From NCBI RefSeq assembly GCF_000499845.2, contig NC_023754.2, positions 26,760,611-26,824,610 of the forward strand: a stretch of DNA of 64,000 nt, read 5' to 3'. The position numbers and the translations under genes were made by a program. The DNA is from Phaseolus vulgaris (Eukaryota; Streptophyta; Magnoliopsida; Fabales; Fabaceae). Below, in pieces: positions 36,449 to 50,084 of the stretch. The stretch's first letter is position 1. Each line of letters opens with the position of its first letter. The notes beneath the pieces were generated by a model. That model had not been told where the DNA came from and did no database searches. It saw only the letters and a program-made list of their open reading frames with translations.

Positions 36449-36482
<34 letters not shown>
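36449..36482. repeat. (TA)n microsatellite
   Basis: About 16 TA units just after the A-rich tail of the split LINE. Confidence 0.95.
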
Positions 36483-36483
<1 letters not shown>

Positions 36484-38245
36484 TTCACTAAAAAAAAAAA
36501 TGTTAGAAGTTAGTGAACAAAATTACTAGAACACTAGGATCAGTCAAGCCAACTTTTTTAAGATGATACAAAATTAATTATATATTTTATTTATTTTAAA
36601 GTATATACTTTTGTGATGGTAATTTTTTTTTTATACTTTGTTTATTAAACGTGGATCTGACCAACCTTATCATTATATTATTAAATATTAATTATCGAAT
36701 TTATATCCGTTAGGTTAATGCTATTAATGTCTACTTCACACGCGCCGAAGTATGATTCAATAATTTTCACACATACATTGTAAACTTTTTAGTCAACACA
36801 AATACTAATCACACTTTTTACGTTGACTTTGTCTGATTGCTTTTGTTTTTATCCACGTTAAAATCTTGTAATGTGTGTATCTTATAACAACACTATGTTG
36901 ATAGTGATTGTTAATGATAACAATTTGTATGATTAACCTTTGAAATATTTTCCTTTATTTTGAATATAAAAATTATGCGGATTTTTGTTTATCCTTATGG
37001 TAATATTAAGTTATTTTAAAATGTTTGCAGTGTATATAAATGTTTAATAACTCGAAATTATTTATACGTTAAATTTATTTAAATGTAATACTGGATAGAA
37101 AGTCAGCATCTATTTAATAAGCACGAATATTTTTTAAGCTTCTGAGGTGTTTGGGTGACAAACTAACACTCAAGTAATAATGACAAAAATTAGAAAAGCT
37201 TAAAAAATCTTATACTTAAAATGATATTAAAATATTTTCTATTTTAACATTAAAAAAAATCAAATCATTTTTAAAAAGTATTATGACTAAGTGAAATGGA
37301 AATAGTAAAAGTAAAAAAAAGTTAAATTTTGTAAGAGATATTTGTGATTATTTATTGAAAAATATTTGGGAAGAAAACGCGTGCGTAGTTAAATTTGAAA
37401 TGAAACTTTTAGTACAGATGACACACATATCTATCTATAGATTATGTGGGGAAGTTGGTGGATACCGCTTAGTGCACGAATGGTATCTTATTAAAGTTTT
37501 GTTTTACTTTTTGCTATTAATTTCCACGGTTTCCTTCAAGTGGAGCAGCGATTGTTGATTTATTTTCTATCTTCTCTGTACAATTTCAAAACGACCTCAT
37601 CTTTTCACCACTCATCCCCACTCCCCCACAAACAACCTACAAACCTAGTAGAACCTTCCAACAAATATATGCATTAAAACAATAAAAATAATATTTTTTA
37701 TCAATAAAATAAATAAAATAAAATAAGACTGTCTTAATTTTTATACAGTAAATTTAGACCAAACTTTTTCACATTACCTAACCAGAGAATCAACATGTTC
37801 TACAAAACATAAAAAAAATAATATAAACATGACAAGATGGATATAAATAAAATCATATCAAAATATAAATACATTGTTTTTTAAAAGTATAAATATCACT
37901 TTATACTCTTCTTCAATAATTAAATAAAATATTCGATAATATATAACAGGAAATCAAACAAACAAGAACCATGAATATCAAATCGAGCCTCTTCGAGAAA
38001 CCAAAAACAATCTGACCTATAAACTTTTTAACCTCTGAAAAAATTAGGATTTTTATTAGATATAGTATACAATTTCTCATGTTCATTATTTAAAAAGTGT
38101 TAGTAACTGGGTCATTGTAATGTGATAAAAGGTAAGTGGATAAATGTTATGATCATGTAAAGTACAATTTAGTGCTTTTATCTCTATATTTTTTTAAAAT
38201 AATTTCCATATCAATTTTTTAATGTTTTTGTAACATTGTGGAAAA

Positions 38246-38247
<2 letters not shown>

Positions 38248-38290
<43 letters not shown>
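38248..38290. repeat. (TA)n microsatellite
   Basis: About 21 consecutive AT/TA units in non-coding DNA. Confidence 0.95.
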
Positions 38291-38292
<2 letters not shown>

Positions 38293-39659
38293 GTTATCTC
38301 TATTATCTCAGGTTTTTAATTATGTCAAATTAATTATGCATAATTTTTAAAAAAATGATCTTGAAGATTTTATCAATTCATATCTAAATTGTTTTTTTTT
38401 TAATTTATCCTTTAATTCCAGCTTTGACAGCTATTTGTAAAAAGACACAATTTTATGATGGTGAGCATGAATATAGATTGAATTGTTAGAGCAAAAATTT
38501 GAGTTGGGTGAGTGGTTTGAATAGTTCTTGTATAGTGTGATGGTCAACAGAACTAGAGTGATTAAGCAGCATAAAGGGAGATATCATGCAAATGGTGAGG
38601 GACATTTGTACTATTTAAGCAACTTCTTGGGCTCACTCTTTTCATTTGCACATGCAATGTCTAGAAAGGTAAATTGCCGCTAACAAGTATTGCATTGACT
38701 TCAAAATTCTAGTTTGAATTATGTGTTCCCACATTATATCACGTTTCATTTCCAAGTACTAAATTATATGTGTAGTAGAAAATTTGTTAGGTTTAACTAT
38801 TATTTCAATTATTCTTTTAGTTTGTTATATTATATAGAAAGACGATTATGAGTATAGACGGTATATTGGATCTTGTACTAGTTGTATAAAAAAAAATTGT
38901 GATAGTAAAAATATTTTCTATCAATCTTATTCTTCTGTTTTTTTTTTCTTCTTGTTATTGTTAAGAATTTATTGACATTATATGTGAGAAATGTTATTCG
39001 AAGAAAAAAAATCATGAGTACAATGTATGGAGACTCACTTGATGAGTAGATTGTTGTAGCTTTAAGTTTAGAGTTAAGAGTTTTACATTTAGTGATGATG
39101 AGTGAGATAAACCGTATATAAGTAAAAAAAGCCACAAACTCATTGCCATAACATTTTAGATTGGAACTGATATAACATTTCTTATATATAGATGTTTATT
39201 CATGCCTAAAAAACTCATTTGATATATGTAGAAATTTAATTATTTTTTCAACTCTTTAGTTTGCTTTAACTTATATAAGTTGAGAAATGAGTGATTAATA
39301 TATGTGTGAATTTGATAGAAGGATTGTTAAAAGATTTTTGTTATGTTAATTTGTTTTTATAATTATGTTGATAATCAGATAATATTAAAATGTATACCAC
39401 TCTCATAACTGGCCTTCAACTATTTTTAAAAAGGTAAAGGTAAGTTTTCTTTGAAAACTTTAATTCTTTATAGACGCTGTTTCAACACAAAATTATAGAT
39501 GCTTATAAGAAAATATATTGTCTTTTAATTGCAGGATAAATATTCAAATCAATTTTCTTTAAAGTCCATGGTTTCACTGTGAACTAAAATGTATAAAAAA
39601 AACATTATTATTTATTAAATTTATCACGTTGTTCCATTTGATTATAGTTTTTTTTAGTG

Positions 39660-42026
39660 GAAAAGACTTCAGAGAGATTGTCACACTCTAAGTTGGAAGT
39701 TTTTATTATTAGTTTTAAAACGCTTTGGTTTTCACCCCTCATTTGTCGGTTGGATTAGTACAATTCTCCGTTCAGTTATGCTTTCTATAAGAATAAGTGG
39801 TAGTTTGGTGGGTTTTTTTCCTTGTAGTCGAGGGGTAAGACAAGGTGATCCATTGTCTCATTTACTTTTCTGTCTTGCAGAGGAAGTTCTTAGTAGAGGT
39901 CTCTCTAAGCTTGTGAATGATAAGAAGATTTTAAATATGGCCAGTCCGCACGGTTATCTCACTCCCTCTCATATTTTGTATGTTGATGACATATTTATTT
40001 TTTGTAGGGGGATATTAAGTCTCTTAGAAATTTGAGTTCTTTTCTTAAAACATATGGTGATTTTTCTGGTCAATATATTAATAACTCTAAAAGTAGTTTC
40101 TTCACCATGGATAATTCTCCAAGATTTGTCACCAAAATTCAAAATATTCTTTCCTGTAGTCATGGTTGTTTGCCTTTCCATTATTTAGGAGTGCCTATCT
40201 TTGTTGGTGCTCCAAAGTGTCGGTTTCTTCAACCTTTGGCTGATAAAGTTAAATTGAAGCTCGCATCTTGGAAAGGTAAATCTCTTAGCATGATGGGTCG
40301 AATTCAGCTGGTCAATACAGTGATTACTGGATCTCTAGCTTATAGTTTTAATATGTATAAGTGGCCTGTTTCACTTATTAAGCAAGTTGAGCAGTGGTGT
40401 CGGAATTTTATTTAGACTGGTGATATTCTGAAAAAAGGTATTGCTACCGTTAATTGGGGGAAAATTTGTTCACCTCTTGAGGATGGAGGCTTGAATATCA
40501 TTAATCTTCATCATGAAAATAATGCATATCTTCTTAAGCTTGCTTGGAACTTTGCTTATAGCGACAAACCTTGGTCTTTACTCTTGAAAGCCAGGGTTCT
40601 TAAATCAAAATATGAATTTCGAACGGTTTATAGATCTTCCTCTCTTTGGCCTGAAATTAAGCAATTTTATTCTACCATACTTGACTATACTTATTGGACT
40701 GTTGGTACAGGTTATTTTATTAATTTCTGGAATGATAAATGGTGCTCTACTACTTCTTTAGCAAATATTGCAGGGTTATCTGATGGTGTTAGCATTTCGG
40801 ATACAGTCTCTCAATTTTGGACAGGTTGTGATTGGAATATTCCCTTCTCTTTACAGCAGATGCCTCTTTTTTTTAATCATATCATGATTAGAGAGGAACA
40901 GGATATTCCTAATTTGATTCTAAATGAGTCTGGTCGTTTCACTCTTAAATCGGCTAGGACTTTTTTCTTGGAACCAGGAGTTCCAGGTGGTTGGGGTAAA
41001 TTCATTTGATCTGCATCTATTCCGCCTTCCAAAACTCTAGTACTCTGGAAAAAATTTCATGGGCGACTTCCTACAGATCAACATATTCAGAATAAGGGTT
41101 TGCATATATGTTCTATGTGTTCGCTTTGTGAAAAGCAAGAGGAATCTATTCAACATCTATTTTTTGAATGTTCTAACGCATTGCATATTTGGAGTTGGGT
41201 ACGACAAATTTTTCTTACTTCTCATTTCTTTAATAAGGATGATATACTTTCTTTTATTAAGAGTGATGGTAGTCCTTTGGTTAAATTGATTAAGCTTGCG
41301 GTGATAACCTTTTCTATATGGATGATATGGCGTATGAGGAGTTATGCTAGATTTCAGGATAAGATTGGGGTTTCTAAGAATATTTCGATAATTAAAGATT
41401 TAACTTGTCTAGTGGGAAATTCGTTTAAAGCTTCAATGAAGAATGATATGTTGGACTTCAACGTGATTAAGTTTTTCGGTATTAAGACTTGTAGTGGTAA
41501 AGTTCTTCGTCCTCTTCCTATTAGATGGGAATTTCCTTCACCAGGCTGGGTCAAAATTAATACTGATGGGACTGCTAGGGGGTATCCTGGTCTTGCTACT
41601 TGTGGAGGTATTTTTCGTGGGAGTATGGGAGAATTTATTGGTGCTTTTTCAGCGTTTCTTGAAGTTCAAACTGCTTTGGTTGCTGAGTTTTATGGAGTTA
41701 TACATGCTATGGAGGAAGCTCAAAAAATGGGACTTACTAATGTCTGGCTTGAATGTGATTCTGCCTTGGTTTGTGCTGCGTTTACTGCTAGGACTAATGT
41801 TCCGTGGATGCTTCAGAATCGATGGAATACTTGTCTTAATTTTTGTGGGACAATCAGGTTTAGGGTAACTCATATTTTTTGTGAAGGGAATGCGTGTGCT
41901 GATAAGTTGGCTAATTTAGGATTTATTCATAGAGAATCATTTCATTGGTGTAGTAGACTCCCAGCTAGTCTGTTCTTAGAATTCTTTATGAATAGGTATA
42001 ATCTACCTATGTATCGTTTGTGTTAA
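39660..42026 (+). pseudogene. Broken LINE ORF2: RT, zf-RVT, RNase H
   Basis: One frame is recoverable apart from a frameshift near 40008-40030, just after the YVDD motif, and two in-frame stops: TAG at 40413-40415 and TGA at 41007-41009. Both stops stand where a Trp codon is expected (after RNFI and after KFI). The last part, 41100-42026, is open for 308 codons. It includes the whole RNase H domain with its acidic residues in NTDGTA, AEFYGVIHAMEEA, ECDSALV and GNACADKLAN. RT is truncated at its N-terminus and the endonuclease domain is absent, so the copy cannot move on its own. Confidence 0.88.
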
Positions 42027-42196
42027 CATATGGGTTTTGGTCTAGTCCCCCCATATTTTTGTATTTTCTTTCTTTTTTCTTTTTTAATAATATTTTTTCA
42101 TGTGATGGCAGATGATTGTTGTTACTTGAGGTGTCAGCTTAGCTGAGATGTCAAGTTGCATAGTGATGCCTAACACGAAAACTTTATAAAAAAAAT
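39660..42196 (+). mobile_element. 5'-truncated LINE (L1-like, with plant RNase H)
   Basis: The element starts inside the reverse transcriptase domain (HTLSWKF near 39680) and runs through RT, zf-RVT and a C-terminal RNase H domain to a 3' UTR (GGTTTTGGTCTAGTCCCCCC from about 42030) and a short A-rich tail. RT motifs are RQGDPLS and YVDD. The zinc-knuckle-like segment is CSMCSLC with a following H-F-F-E-C. Truncated 5' ends are typical of incomplete target-primed reverse transcription. A fragment of the same family lies 6 kb upstream in the same orientation. No clear target duplication was found for this copy. Confidence 0.9.
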
Positions 42197-42432
42197 ATAT
42201 GACATCCTAGCTGATTATACAATTTGTTATTACATAACAATATATTTTTCCTAAAGAAGATTAATAATAGTTGTTAAATTTATTAATTTTTTCATTTTTA
42301 TATATAAAACATATTTTGTTTAAAGTATCCTTAATTATATTTATTGAGGATGAAAGTTCAATTTATTTAATGATTTCATTGTATTATACCAATTGAATAT
42401 TAAGTAATTAATTAGTTGATGTTGACACTATT

Positions 42433-42790
42433 CGATTTTTTTATCGACAATAAAAATAAATAAATAGGAACCATTTCAGGGGTGGTCCAACCCTTATACA
42501 TAAATACCTTACAATAAACTCCTATTAGATCACCTACCTACCAACTTAGCTAAGGGATTACCAGACCAACACTACCCAATCTTAATGAATCAACCTCATA
42601 CAAGCCATATGATTTAAAACCCAACTAGAATATGAGAAATATGCAGAACGAGACTTTGCATGAATCCAAGATCATACCTTAACTTGCACCGAAGAGAATA
42701 CTTCAAACACATTTGTCACTCCGCTATTAAAGATGACCAGAGTTCCTAAGATTCCAGATTTTACTCACTATGCCAACTACTATTCAATTA
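42433..42790 (-). mobile_element. Probable 3' end of a second LINE family, minus orientation
   Basis: Read on the minus strand the end is GGGTTGGACCACCCCTGAAA, then TGGTTCCTATTTATTTATTT and an A-rich GTCGATAAAAAA terminus. The plus-strand sequence at 59829-59890 has the same order: GGTTGAATCATCCCTAAAG, TGATTCTCATTTAATTATTG, then ACTGATAAAAAAAC. This differs from the 3' UTR of the LINE at 39.6-42.2 kb. The extent to 42790 is a guess. Confidence 0.45.
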
Positions 42791-42799
42791 AATGCTTAT

Positions 42800-44399
42800 A
42801 TCGTACTTTTTTTTATTATAAAAGGATTAAATTTCTATTTAATTGTTTTAGGATTAGTTAGTGTCAGTTAGATTGTGTAAAATCTTTTTAGACAAATATA
42901 TCCACTAAAACTTCACCTTACCATGACAAATATTTTTAATATATATTTATATTGAATTAGTATTTATTGAAAGCACATATTCCGTTTCTTCTTTGGGGTG
43001 GCATATATTCATAAAAACTTGTATGTGAAGTTACCATATATAACTTAATCTAAAGAATGAGGTCCCCTCGACAATTATATTACTAGGTGTTGATGAACAC
43101 GAATATGAGTGTCTAACATCCAAATAAAAGAAACTAAGGGTTCATGCATGTGCCTCTGCTTTTAAGTGAAAATAATTGATGGACACAAAAAAAGTAACCG
43201 AGGTTTAACTTTCAAAAGTATAATATTCTTCGTGGGAGAGAAGGATATTCCATGAACAAAAGTGTTTAATATTCTTTCTAAAAGTTTTTAAAAAAAATAC
43301 ATAGAGGAACGAATATTGTGAAAGCGTCACTTAAATTCATCAGCATTTCCCGCGGTTTATAATTTATCTGCCATTTCTAGTCATTTTCTTCTTCTACTAT
43401 TTTCTTTCTAGATGATTTGGCTCCTAAATTAGTTCTTAGTTTTTTTTTAGTTTAAAATTATTTTTATCTCTAAAATTTAAAAATAAAAACATGTGGAAAA
43501 AAACTCATTTATGAAACCAAATATACATCATTTTTATTGCCAAACGCCCCCATCAATTTTTTTTTTTATCTAAAATGTATTCCTTTTTTTTTTCTTATAT
43601 AAGAACTCAATCTAAAAGTTAGCATCCGAAAATTTAAAATGCGTACTTCTAGATTAAAGTGTATGATTATTTTAGGATTTCTTTTAATGTAATAATGATG
43701 CAATTCTTATAAAAGATAGAATGGTAGATATATAGATGGTTAATGTGGTGATTTAAATTATTTTTAATTGTATAGTTGGGGAGGGTCAACTATATGATTA
43801 TTTAAATAAGTTGTTTTTATCTTGTAAAATGCAGAAAGGATCTATCCCCTACAAGAATGCTATATAACTTACTATCAGAAAGTTGAATTGCGTTGTAAGA
43901 TAGAATGTTCTTTGCAGAAGTGAGAATGACATTTATTTAAGTATTTGATATTCGTATACAAAAGTGGGATGATTGAGTTTAATATTTTAGCCGTAGAATG
44001 TTGTAAAGGCATCACCTAAAGCACAATGCATGCATTGCCATTGGTAACTATATTCAGAGTTATTCGTCTTGTTCATCTTTATGTTTTCATGAATGCATTA
44101 TTTCCTTATTATAGTTCCTTACAATTAATGTGTTTGTTAATAAGAACTAAACAGGTACAAATTTGAGGAGTATATACATATCTGAATGCATTGGATCTGA
44201 TTTAGATATTTCAGAAGCTTTGATGTTTCCTTTTGGACACTTCTTTTGTGGGGTTAAGTCTTATCTTCACATGTTGACATATTATATACATTTCCCATTA
44301 TTCAACCAATAGTTGAGTTTATGTGTTAGGTAGAGTTTGGCTTAATTTGGCACTTGTCCTAGCAAAAAGCACAATAATATGTATGCATGGTAACTATAT

Positions 44400-44447
<48 letters not shown>

Positions 44448-45610
44448 GTGGTATTCTGTGTGTCTTATCTGTTTTGAATATGAAAGAACAGATAATAAAT
44501 AGTACCAACTTTCCTATTTATATTCTGACACCCTTCCTTGGACCAGGGTCCCCTCCCATGGTGTAGAATGTCCCAGTCAAGAAAGTGGATCCACATTCTA
44601 AAACTATTTTAATTTAAACACTCTGAGGCTTTTCTTACTTTAAGGAATTAAAGTGGAAAATGATGAAAATTAGAATAAAAAAAAAAGTAAAAATGAGACT
44701 GTGTGGATTAAAGAAAATAGATTAGAAAATAAAAAAAAATTATGAAAGTTTTTTAGTGATTTAACATATGTGATAAGTAATAAAAATAATAATTAATAAA
44801 CTTATAATATTATTATTTTATCTTTATTTTTAAAATGAATTTAGAATAAATAACTATAATTTTTTTTACCTACTACCTACCTTTTGTTTCTCAAACTTTA
44901 CTTAAACAATTATAAATTATCTAACATAATCAATACATCTAAAATAGATTTTTCATAAAATAAAGATAAAGTGATATTTTTTATATTATTATTATTTATA
45001 AATTTATGTTGATTGTAATTTTTTGTCTTCATTACTATTATTATTCTATGATTTTTTTTATAATTATTATTTATGAATTTAGTGATTATTATTTTATAAT
45101 TTATTACTATTTTAAAATAATATATTTTAAATGATTAAATTATTTTTATTAATTAAATATTTAATTTTAATTATGCTTGTTATGCACAACAAGGCAATGT
45201 TCCTAAGCACAGTTTAAAAAAAAATAAGGTAATTTTAGTCTCTGCGATAGAGTTGGTCATATCCTTAAGCCACGATTGCGAACATCCACTCTCTTCCACA
45301 CCTTCATTTTTTATGAGCAACTACCGATCCAAGAACAGAGTGTAAAGTTTGAGACTTAAATATATAAATACGTTAAATATTTTACAATCAATATTAATAT
45401 GATTTAATTCAGACAAAATTTACCTTTTTATAAAAAATATTTTTAAGAAAGAGGTAACGAAAAATCAAATGGCATTTTTATTCTTTTTTATGTAATGCTG
45501 TCTATAGTTCTCTTTAAAAGAAACAAAAATCGTTTAGACTTAAAAAAATAAGAATTTTTTTTTTTTGTTAATTAACGTTGTAAAGTCGTTGCAGCTTTTG
45601 GAGGGTAAAA
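42800..45610. other. AT-rich gene desert
   Basis: No gene seen. Holds a long TA microsatellite at 44404-44447 (listed). Confidence 0.45.
44404..44447. repeat. (TA)n microsatellite
   Basis: About 22 TA units. Confidence 0.95.
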
Positions 45611-45617
45611 TGATTAA

Positions 45618-46409
45618 GGGTCCGTTTAGTTTAAACTGAGAGAATTTGCTAAGGGGAAATACACCAATCAAGATAATATATTTAAAATAACACGCAAAGA
45701 TCACAAAGATTTTATTTTTTTTAAACTTTCTTCGCAGATTTGCGAAGAAAGATATATATGTATATATATTAAATTATTTATAAATTATTATGTTAACCTT
45801 TTTATTTTAAATTTAAATTGTTATTTATTTTTAATAAAATTATATAATTAAATATGATATAATAATATTTAAAAAAATAAAAATATTAAATGTTAAATAA
45901 GTTTATGTCAGAATAATTATAATAATCAATAATTATTATAATATAATTAATAATAATAATACATATTTTTTATAATAAAAAAATTATATAATAATTATAT
46001 TAATTATAAAAAAACAAAGATGAAAATAATAATGTTATTTAATATAGAAATATTTTTTTATCAAATATTTATAATTATAAATATTTAAAGATTTTTTTAT
46101 TAAAACTTATATCATTTAAATATTTTTATCAAATAGTTCTAATATATTATTCAAAACAATATTTCAATCACTAAAAATAATATTTTAATTAAAATAACTA
46201 TCATTTATAGATAAATAAATTAAATTATTATTTTAATATTTTTTTAAATATAAGGTTATTTTTGTAAATTTATATTTTTATCAATTAAAAAAATACAATT
46301 TTAATTACATCATTCACCTTAATCCAAACAACATAACTTTATTCACACTTTCCCTTCAAATCATCTCAAATTCATTTCCTCAAATCCACTCTCTAATCCA
46401 AACAAAGCA
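45618..46409. mobile_element. Candidate PIF/Harbinger-like non-autonomous element
   Basis: The left end GGGTCCGTTTAGTTT resembles the inverse of the right end (TGCTTTGTTTGGATT on the minus strand). Imperfect similarity continues inward (GAGAGAATTTG versus GAGAGTGGATTTG). TAA stands at both outer edges (45615-45617 and 46410-46412), the 3-bp target duplication expected for Harbinger elements. The 790-bp interior is extremely AT-rich and non-coding. The inverted repeats are too degraded for certainty. Confidence 0.45.
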
Positions 46410-46419
46410 TAAGGAAAAA

Positions 46420-48524
46420 GATAATAAGTAGTTATGGAAGGAAGGAATGAGAGTCTTTAATTTAAACGGTTAAATCATCATATAAAAATTTAACGATGAA
46501 AATGAAAAATTTTAGAATGTGAAGACTCTTCCTTTGTAACCCTTATGACAAGTCCTTTGTGTTACATGCACTAAGAAAAGATAACAAGTCATTTGTTTGT
46601 AAGGAAAGTAGTATGGAGTCTGTTATTTATGAGTGAGGTGGTTTCAATTAATCATTGTAAAGTAAAGACATATTTTTTATACGATTATCCACATTATCTA
46701 TATCAATTAATGTTATCTATGAAAATTTGTCTATTGTAATAATAGAAGAGATATGGAAATAAAAAAATATATATTTAAAAATGATAGAGTAGATCATATT
46801 GAGGTTTGTGCCATGACACAATTCATTATTTAGTTGTGGATTATATCTAAAGAATTTTTAGCAGATTTCATTTGTTCCGATGTTGCATAGATCATTTGCC
46901 TTCATGAAATTTTTGAAAAAAAATAATAAATCTTGGGAGGATACATATTTTATGTCATCTTAACTAAATTTGTTATTTTTATTTTTCTAAATATCTTGTA
47001 TTATAAGGATTGAAACACTCCTTATTGTTTTATTTTTTTTTATTTTAATTTTATTTTTGTCAATAAGAAATTTTAAGTAGTTAAAAATTTGTTTTAGATG
47101 AAATTTATCTTAGCCGATTAAAAAATTGTTTTTTTAATTAAATAAAATTACTTAAGATCCTTCTTGAATTGATTTCAACTAACTATTTATTAATTGAAAG
47201 TCGTGAAATTTCATTTCACTTTTTGTAAGTAGGCTAAAATGTGTTTTAGGATGCTAAATGTATTTTAGCATTGATAATAATTAAAATATAAATTGAATCA
47301 ATACTTTTGAAGAACTTAGAAATTTTTTCAAATTGTTTTTAAGAACTTGACACACTGAAAAACACTTTCTTGAAATAATTATTAAAGATTGGAACACCAA
47401 AATTATAATATTAATATCTCACAAAGAATATCACCTTTAATTATTGTTTTAAAAAACCCGACCTAAAATTTTTAGGTGATCTGGTTCGATTTTTTTTTTC
47501 TGAAATTTTTGTTTGTGGATCAAGGTAATAGGGTTTTCAAAGTGGTTAGCAGATATTGCAGATTCAAAATTTTGTGAATATGTCTTTCTTGTTTTCTTAA
47601 GTAGCTTTTATAAAACTAAAAAATAGTGAATTAATTTAATCAAAGTGAACTGAATGTAATTTTATTGTTAGGGTAAACTAACAAAATTATTTATATATTT
47701 TTTTTCTTTCATCTCTATTTTCTTATTGTGCATATTTGAATTGAACATCAGCAAATCCTAAAATTCTTTTAACTATTAATTTTTTCAAAAAACTTATTCT
47801 TTCTTTTTCGAGAAGTATTTGTGATTTTTTTCATAAGTTTAATTCATCCATCCTTAATTAGCATATATTTTAAATAGTAGCAAAAATAAAAAAATTAAAA
47901 TAAAATCTCAAATAAAGATTGTTTTAAAATTATATAATTTAATAGTATGAAACTATTTAAAAATTGTTTATATTTATGTTTATTAACTTTTTTTAGTTAA
48001 GTCCACAGTAACTATGTCATAAAACGAACGAAAATAAATAAGATATTTAATCGTAATTAATAATATAATAGTTATTTTTTAAACAAATATTTATAACAAT
48101 TTAAAGTTATAATAGTGTTAAGGAATTATAACTTAGTTAGCTGACTACGATAAAACTTTAAATTCAATTATTTTATAAATACACGCATCTTAATTAACGA
48201 GAAAATAATACATTATTTTGCACGAAAAATCAAAATAATGGTTCTTTTAATTACAAAAAAAAACATATACCCACTTTCTATACAATGATCATCTAAGAAA
48301 ATTTATTTTAAAAATACATAATATATTTGAAATAGTTTTTATGAGGTTGGTTATTACCGTTCTTGGAGATGAATATTGATTGTATGACGTGGTCCATTGA
48401 ATGAAGCAATGAAAAAATAAAAGTTCTGATCAACTCTAATTGTAAATGAAAAAGAGACAATGACTTAAACATAAAAACAGATAAAATAAATATAAAATAA
48501 ATATTTATTTTCTTGTGTATTAGA

Positions 48525-48556
<32 letters not shown>

Positions 48557-50080
48557 AAACATAATTAAAATAGAAAAGAAAAATTATATCAAATCAACAA
48601 ATTTCAATAACTTAAAACAGAAAAATTAAATAGGTTAACATTGTTCTATTAATACCAAATTCAATCCTCTCAAATAAATCATCACATTTATGTTTTGTGG
48701 TTAAAAAATCATTATATTATTAATTTATAACATTGTGGAGCATTATTGATATACAACGTTGTCCAGTCAAAGATTCTTGTGGACAAGTCTGAAAAAAAAA
48801 CTGAATCCAAGAAGAAGAAGAGCAGAACAAATGGAATTGAAAGAGATCCTTAGAATTTATCTATTGCCCAACCAAACCCAATAACAACACTGCAAAAGTC
48901 TTTCGGCAAAGTGAGTTATGAATCGTAATCTTCAAGAAATGGTCGGTTTGTTAGTTTCAAGGACAAAATCTTTGGCATGTTTCACTCAAAATTGGTAATT
49001 AAGCCCTTACTTTCTATAGCCCATCGAATTGAGACCGACCAAATGATGCCACCAAGAGTTGTTGCAGAGTCAAGAATTTTATCCATTCTTTCCCTGTCTG
49101 TAATTTTATCCAAATTGTTCCACTACTTTTCTCATGCATCATTTCATCATACCAAGTTCATTGAATTCTCGACTCACTCACACACAATCTTGCACCGCTT
49201 CACAAATCTTACCGTATTAAAAATCTTCAACGTTTCTTTATTAGTTCACACTTTGTTGGACAAGAAAAATAAAATAAAGGAATAACAAGGTTGAAGAAGT
49301 GGTAGATGATGTAAAAAATAAATGTTACGCACAGCATGACATATACAGTGTTTACTGAAAAAACTTTAAATAATCTATTTTAAAATAAAAGAGCATTTAT
49401 AATTAATATCTCCTCACCTCTACTTATTTTTATTTTATAATTTATTAGTGTGGTGGAGAGTTGTGTGCTGTGATAGATAAGATCTAATTAATTTAAAACG
49501 TATATTAATAAGATGAATATTCAATTTGAGTATAAACTTAACAAATAAGCATTAAATAGAGTTATTCCGGTTTTTTTCCCTCTTGTTAAATAGCTTAAAC
49601 ACAAGATATTGATTTTCAATATATAATTAACAATTAATATTGAAAAAAAGACTTAAAAGAGAAGAGAGGGTGGAAGCATATAGATTATAAAATAAGTATA
49701 AGATAAAAAAAATAGAACATAAACTTGACTAAAAAAAATTTGTTTATGACTTGAACTAAATATTCTAGTTAAGATTTATCCTTTTATTAGAACAATTATA
49801 TATATTTATTTAGTTATTAATATTTATGATTGCGGTTTTATATTCTAAAATATACTATATTGAAAGAGTTAAATTTATGAAAATAATAATAATGTTATAT
49901 AAAGATTGTATTATGTTGAAAAAAACTCTCATAAAATATTGATTTCGAAGGAAGACAATTAGATTCAACTCTAATAAAGTTTCACAAAAATACTACAAGT
50001 GTGAATACCATACTTTGTCGTGTATCTTTTATGACTATTTAAAAGGAATAATAAATAGTAATAATTCTTTAAAATAACTT
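46420..50080. other. AT-rich gene desert
   Basis: No gene seen. The ORF at 48977-49285 lies in a slightly less AT-rich patch but has no motif or splice context that I can support. A TA microsatellite lies at 48525-48550. Confidence 0.4.
48525..48550. repeat. (TA)n microsatellite
   Basis: About 13 TA units. Confidence 0.9.
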
Positions 50081-50084
50081 GCTG

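Larger units (their letters stand above)
36420..39655. other. AT-rich intergenic DNA between the two LINE copies
   Basis: No gene seen. Contains two long TA microsatellites (listed). The ORFs at 37355-37558 and 38878-39135 have no motif. Confidence 0.45.

Noticed and set aside
41059..41873. Additional ORFs in other frames over the LINE RNase H region
   Set aside because: They are shadows of the main LINE frame, which explains the sequence fully.
44530..44570. GGACCAGG word suggestive of a miR166-like site
   Set aside because: The rest of the miRNA does not match and no foldback surrounds it.
48977..49285. 102-codon plus-strand ORF
   Set aside because: His/Ser/Leu-rich with no motif. Nothing around it suggests a gene, though the local composition is slightly less AT-rich.
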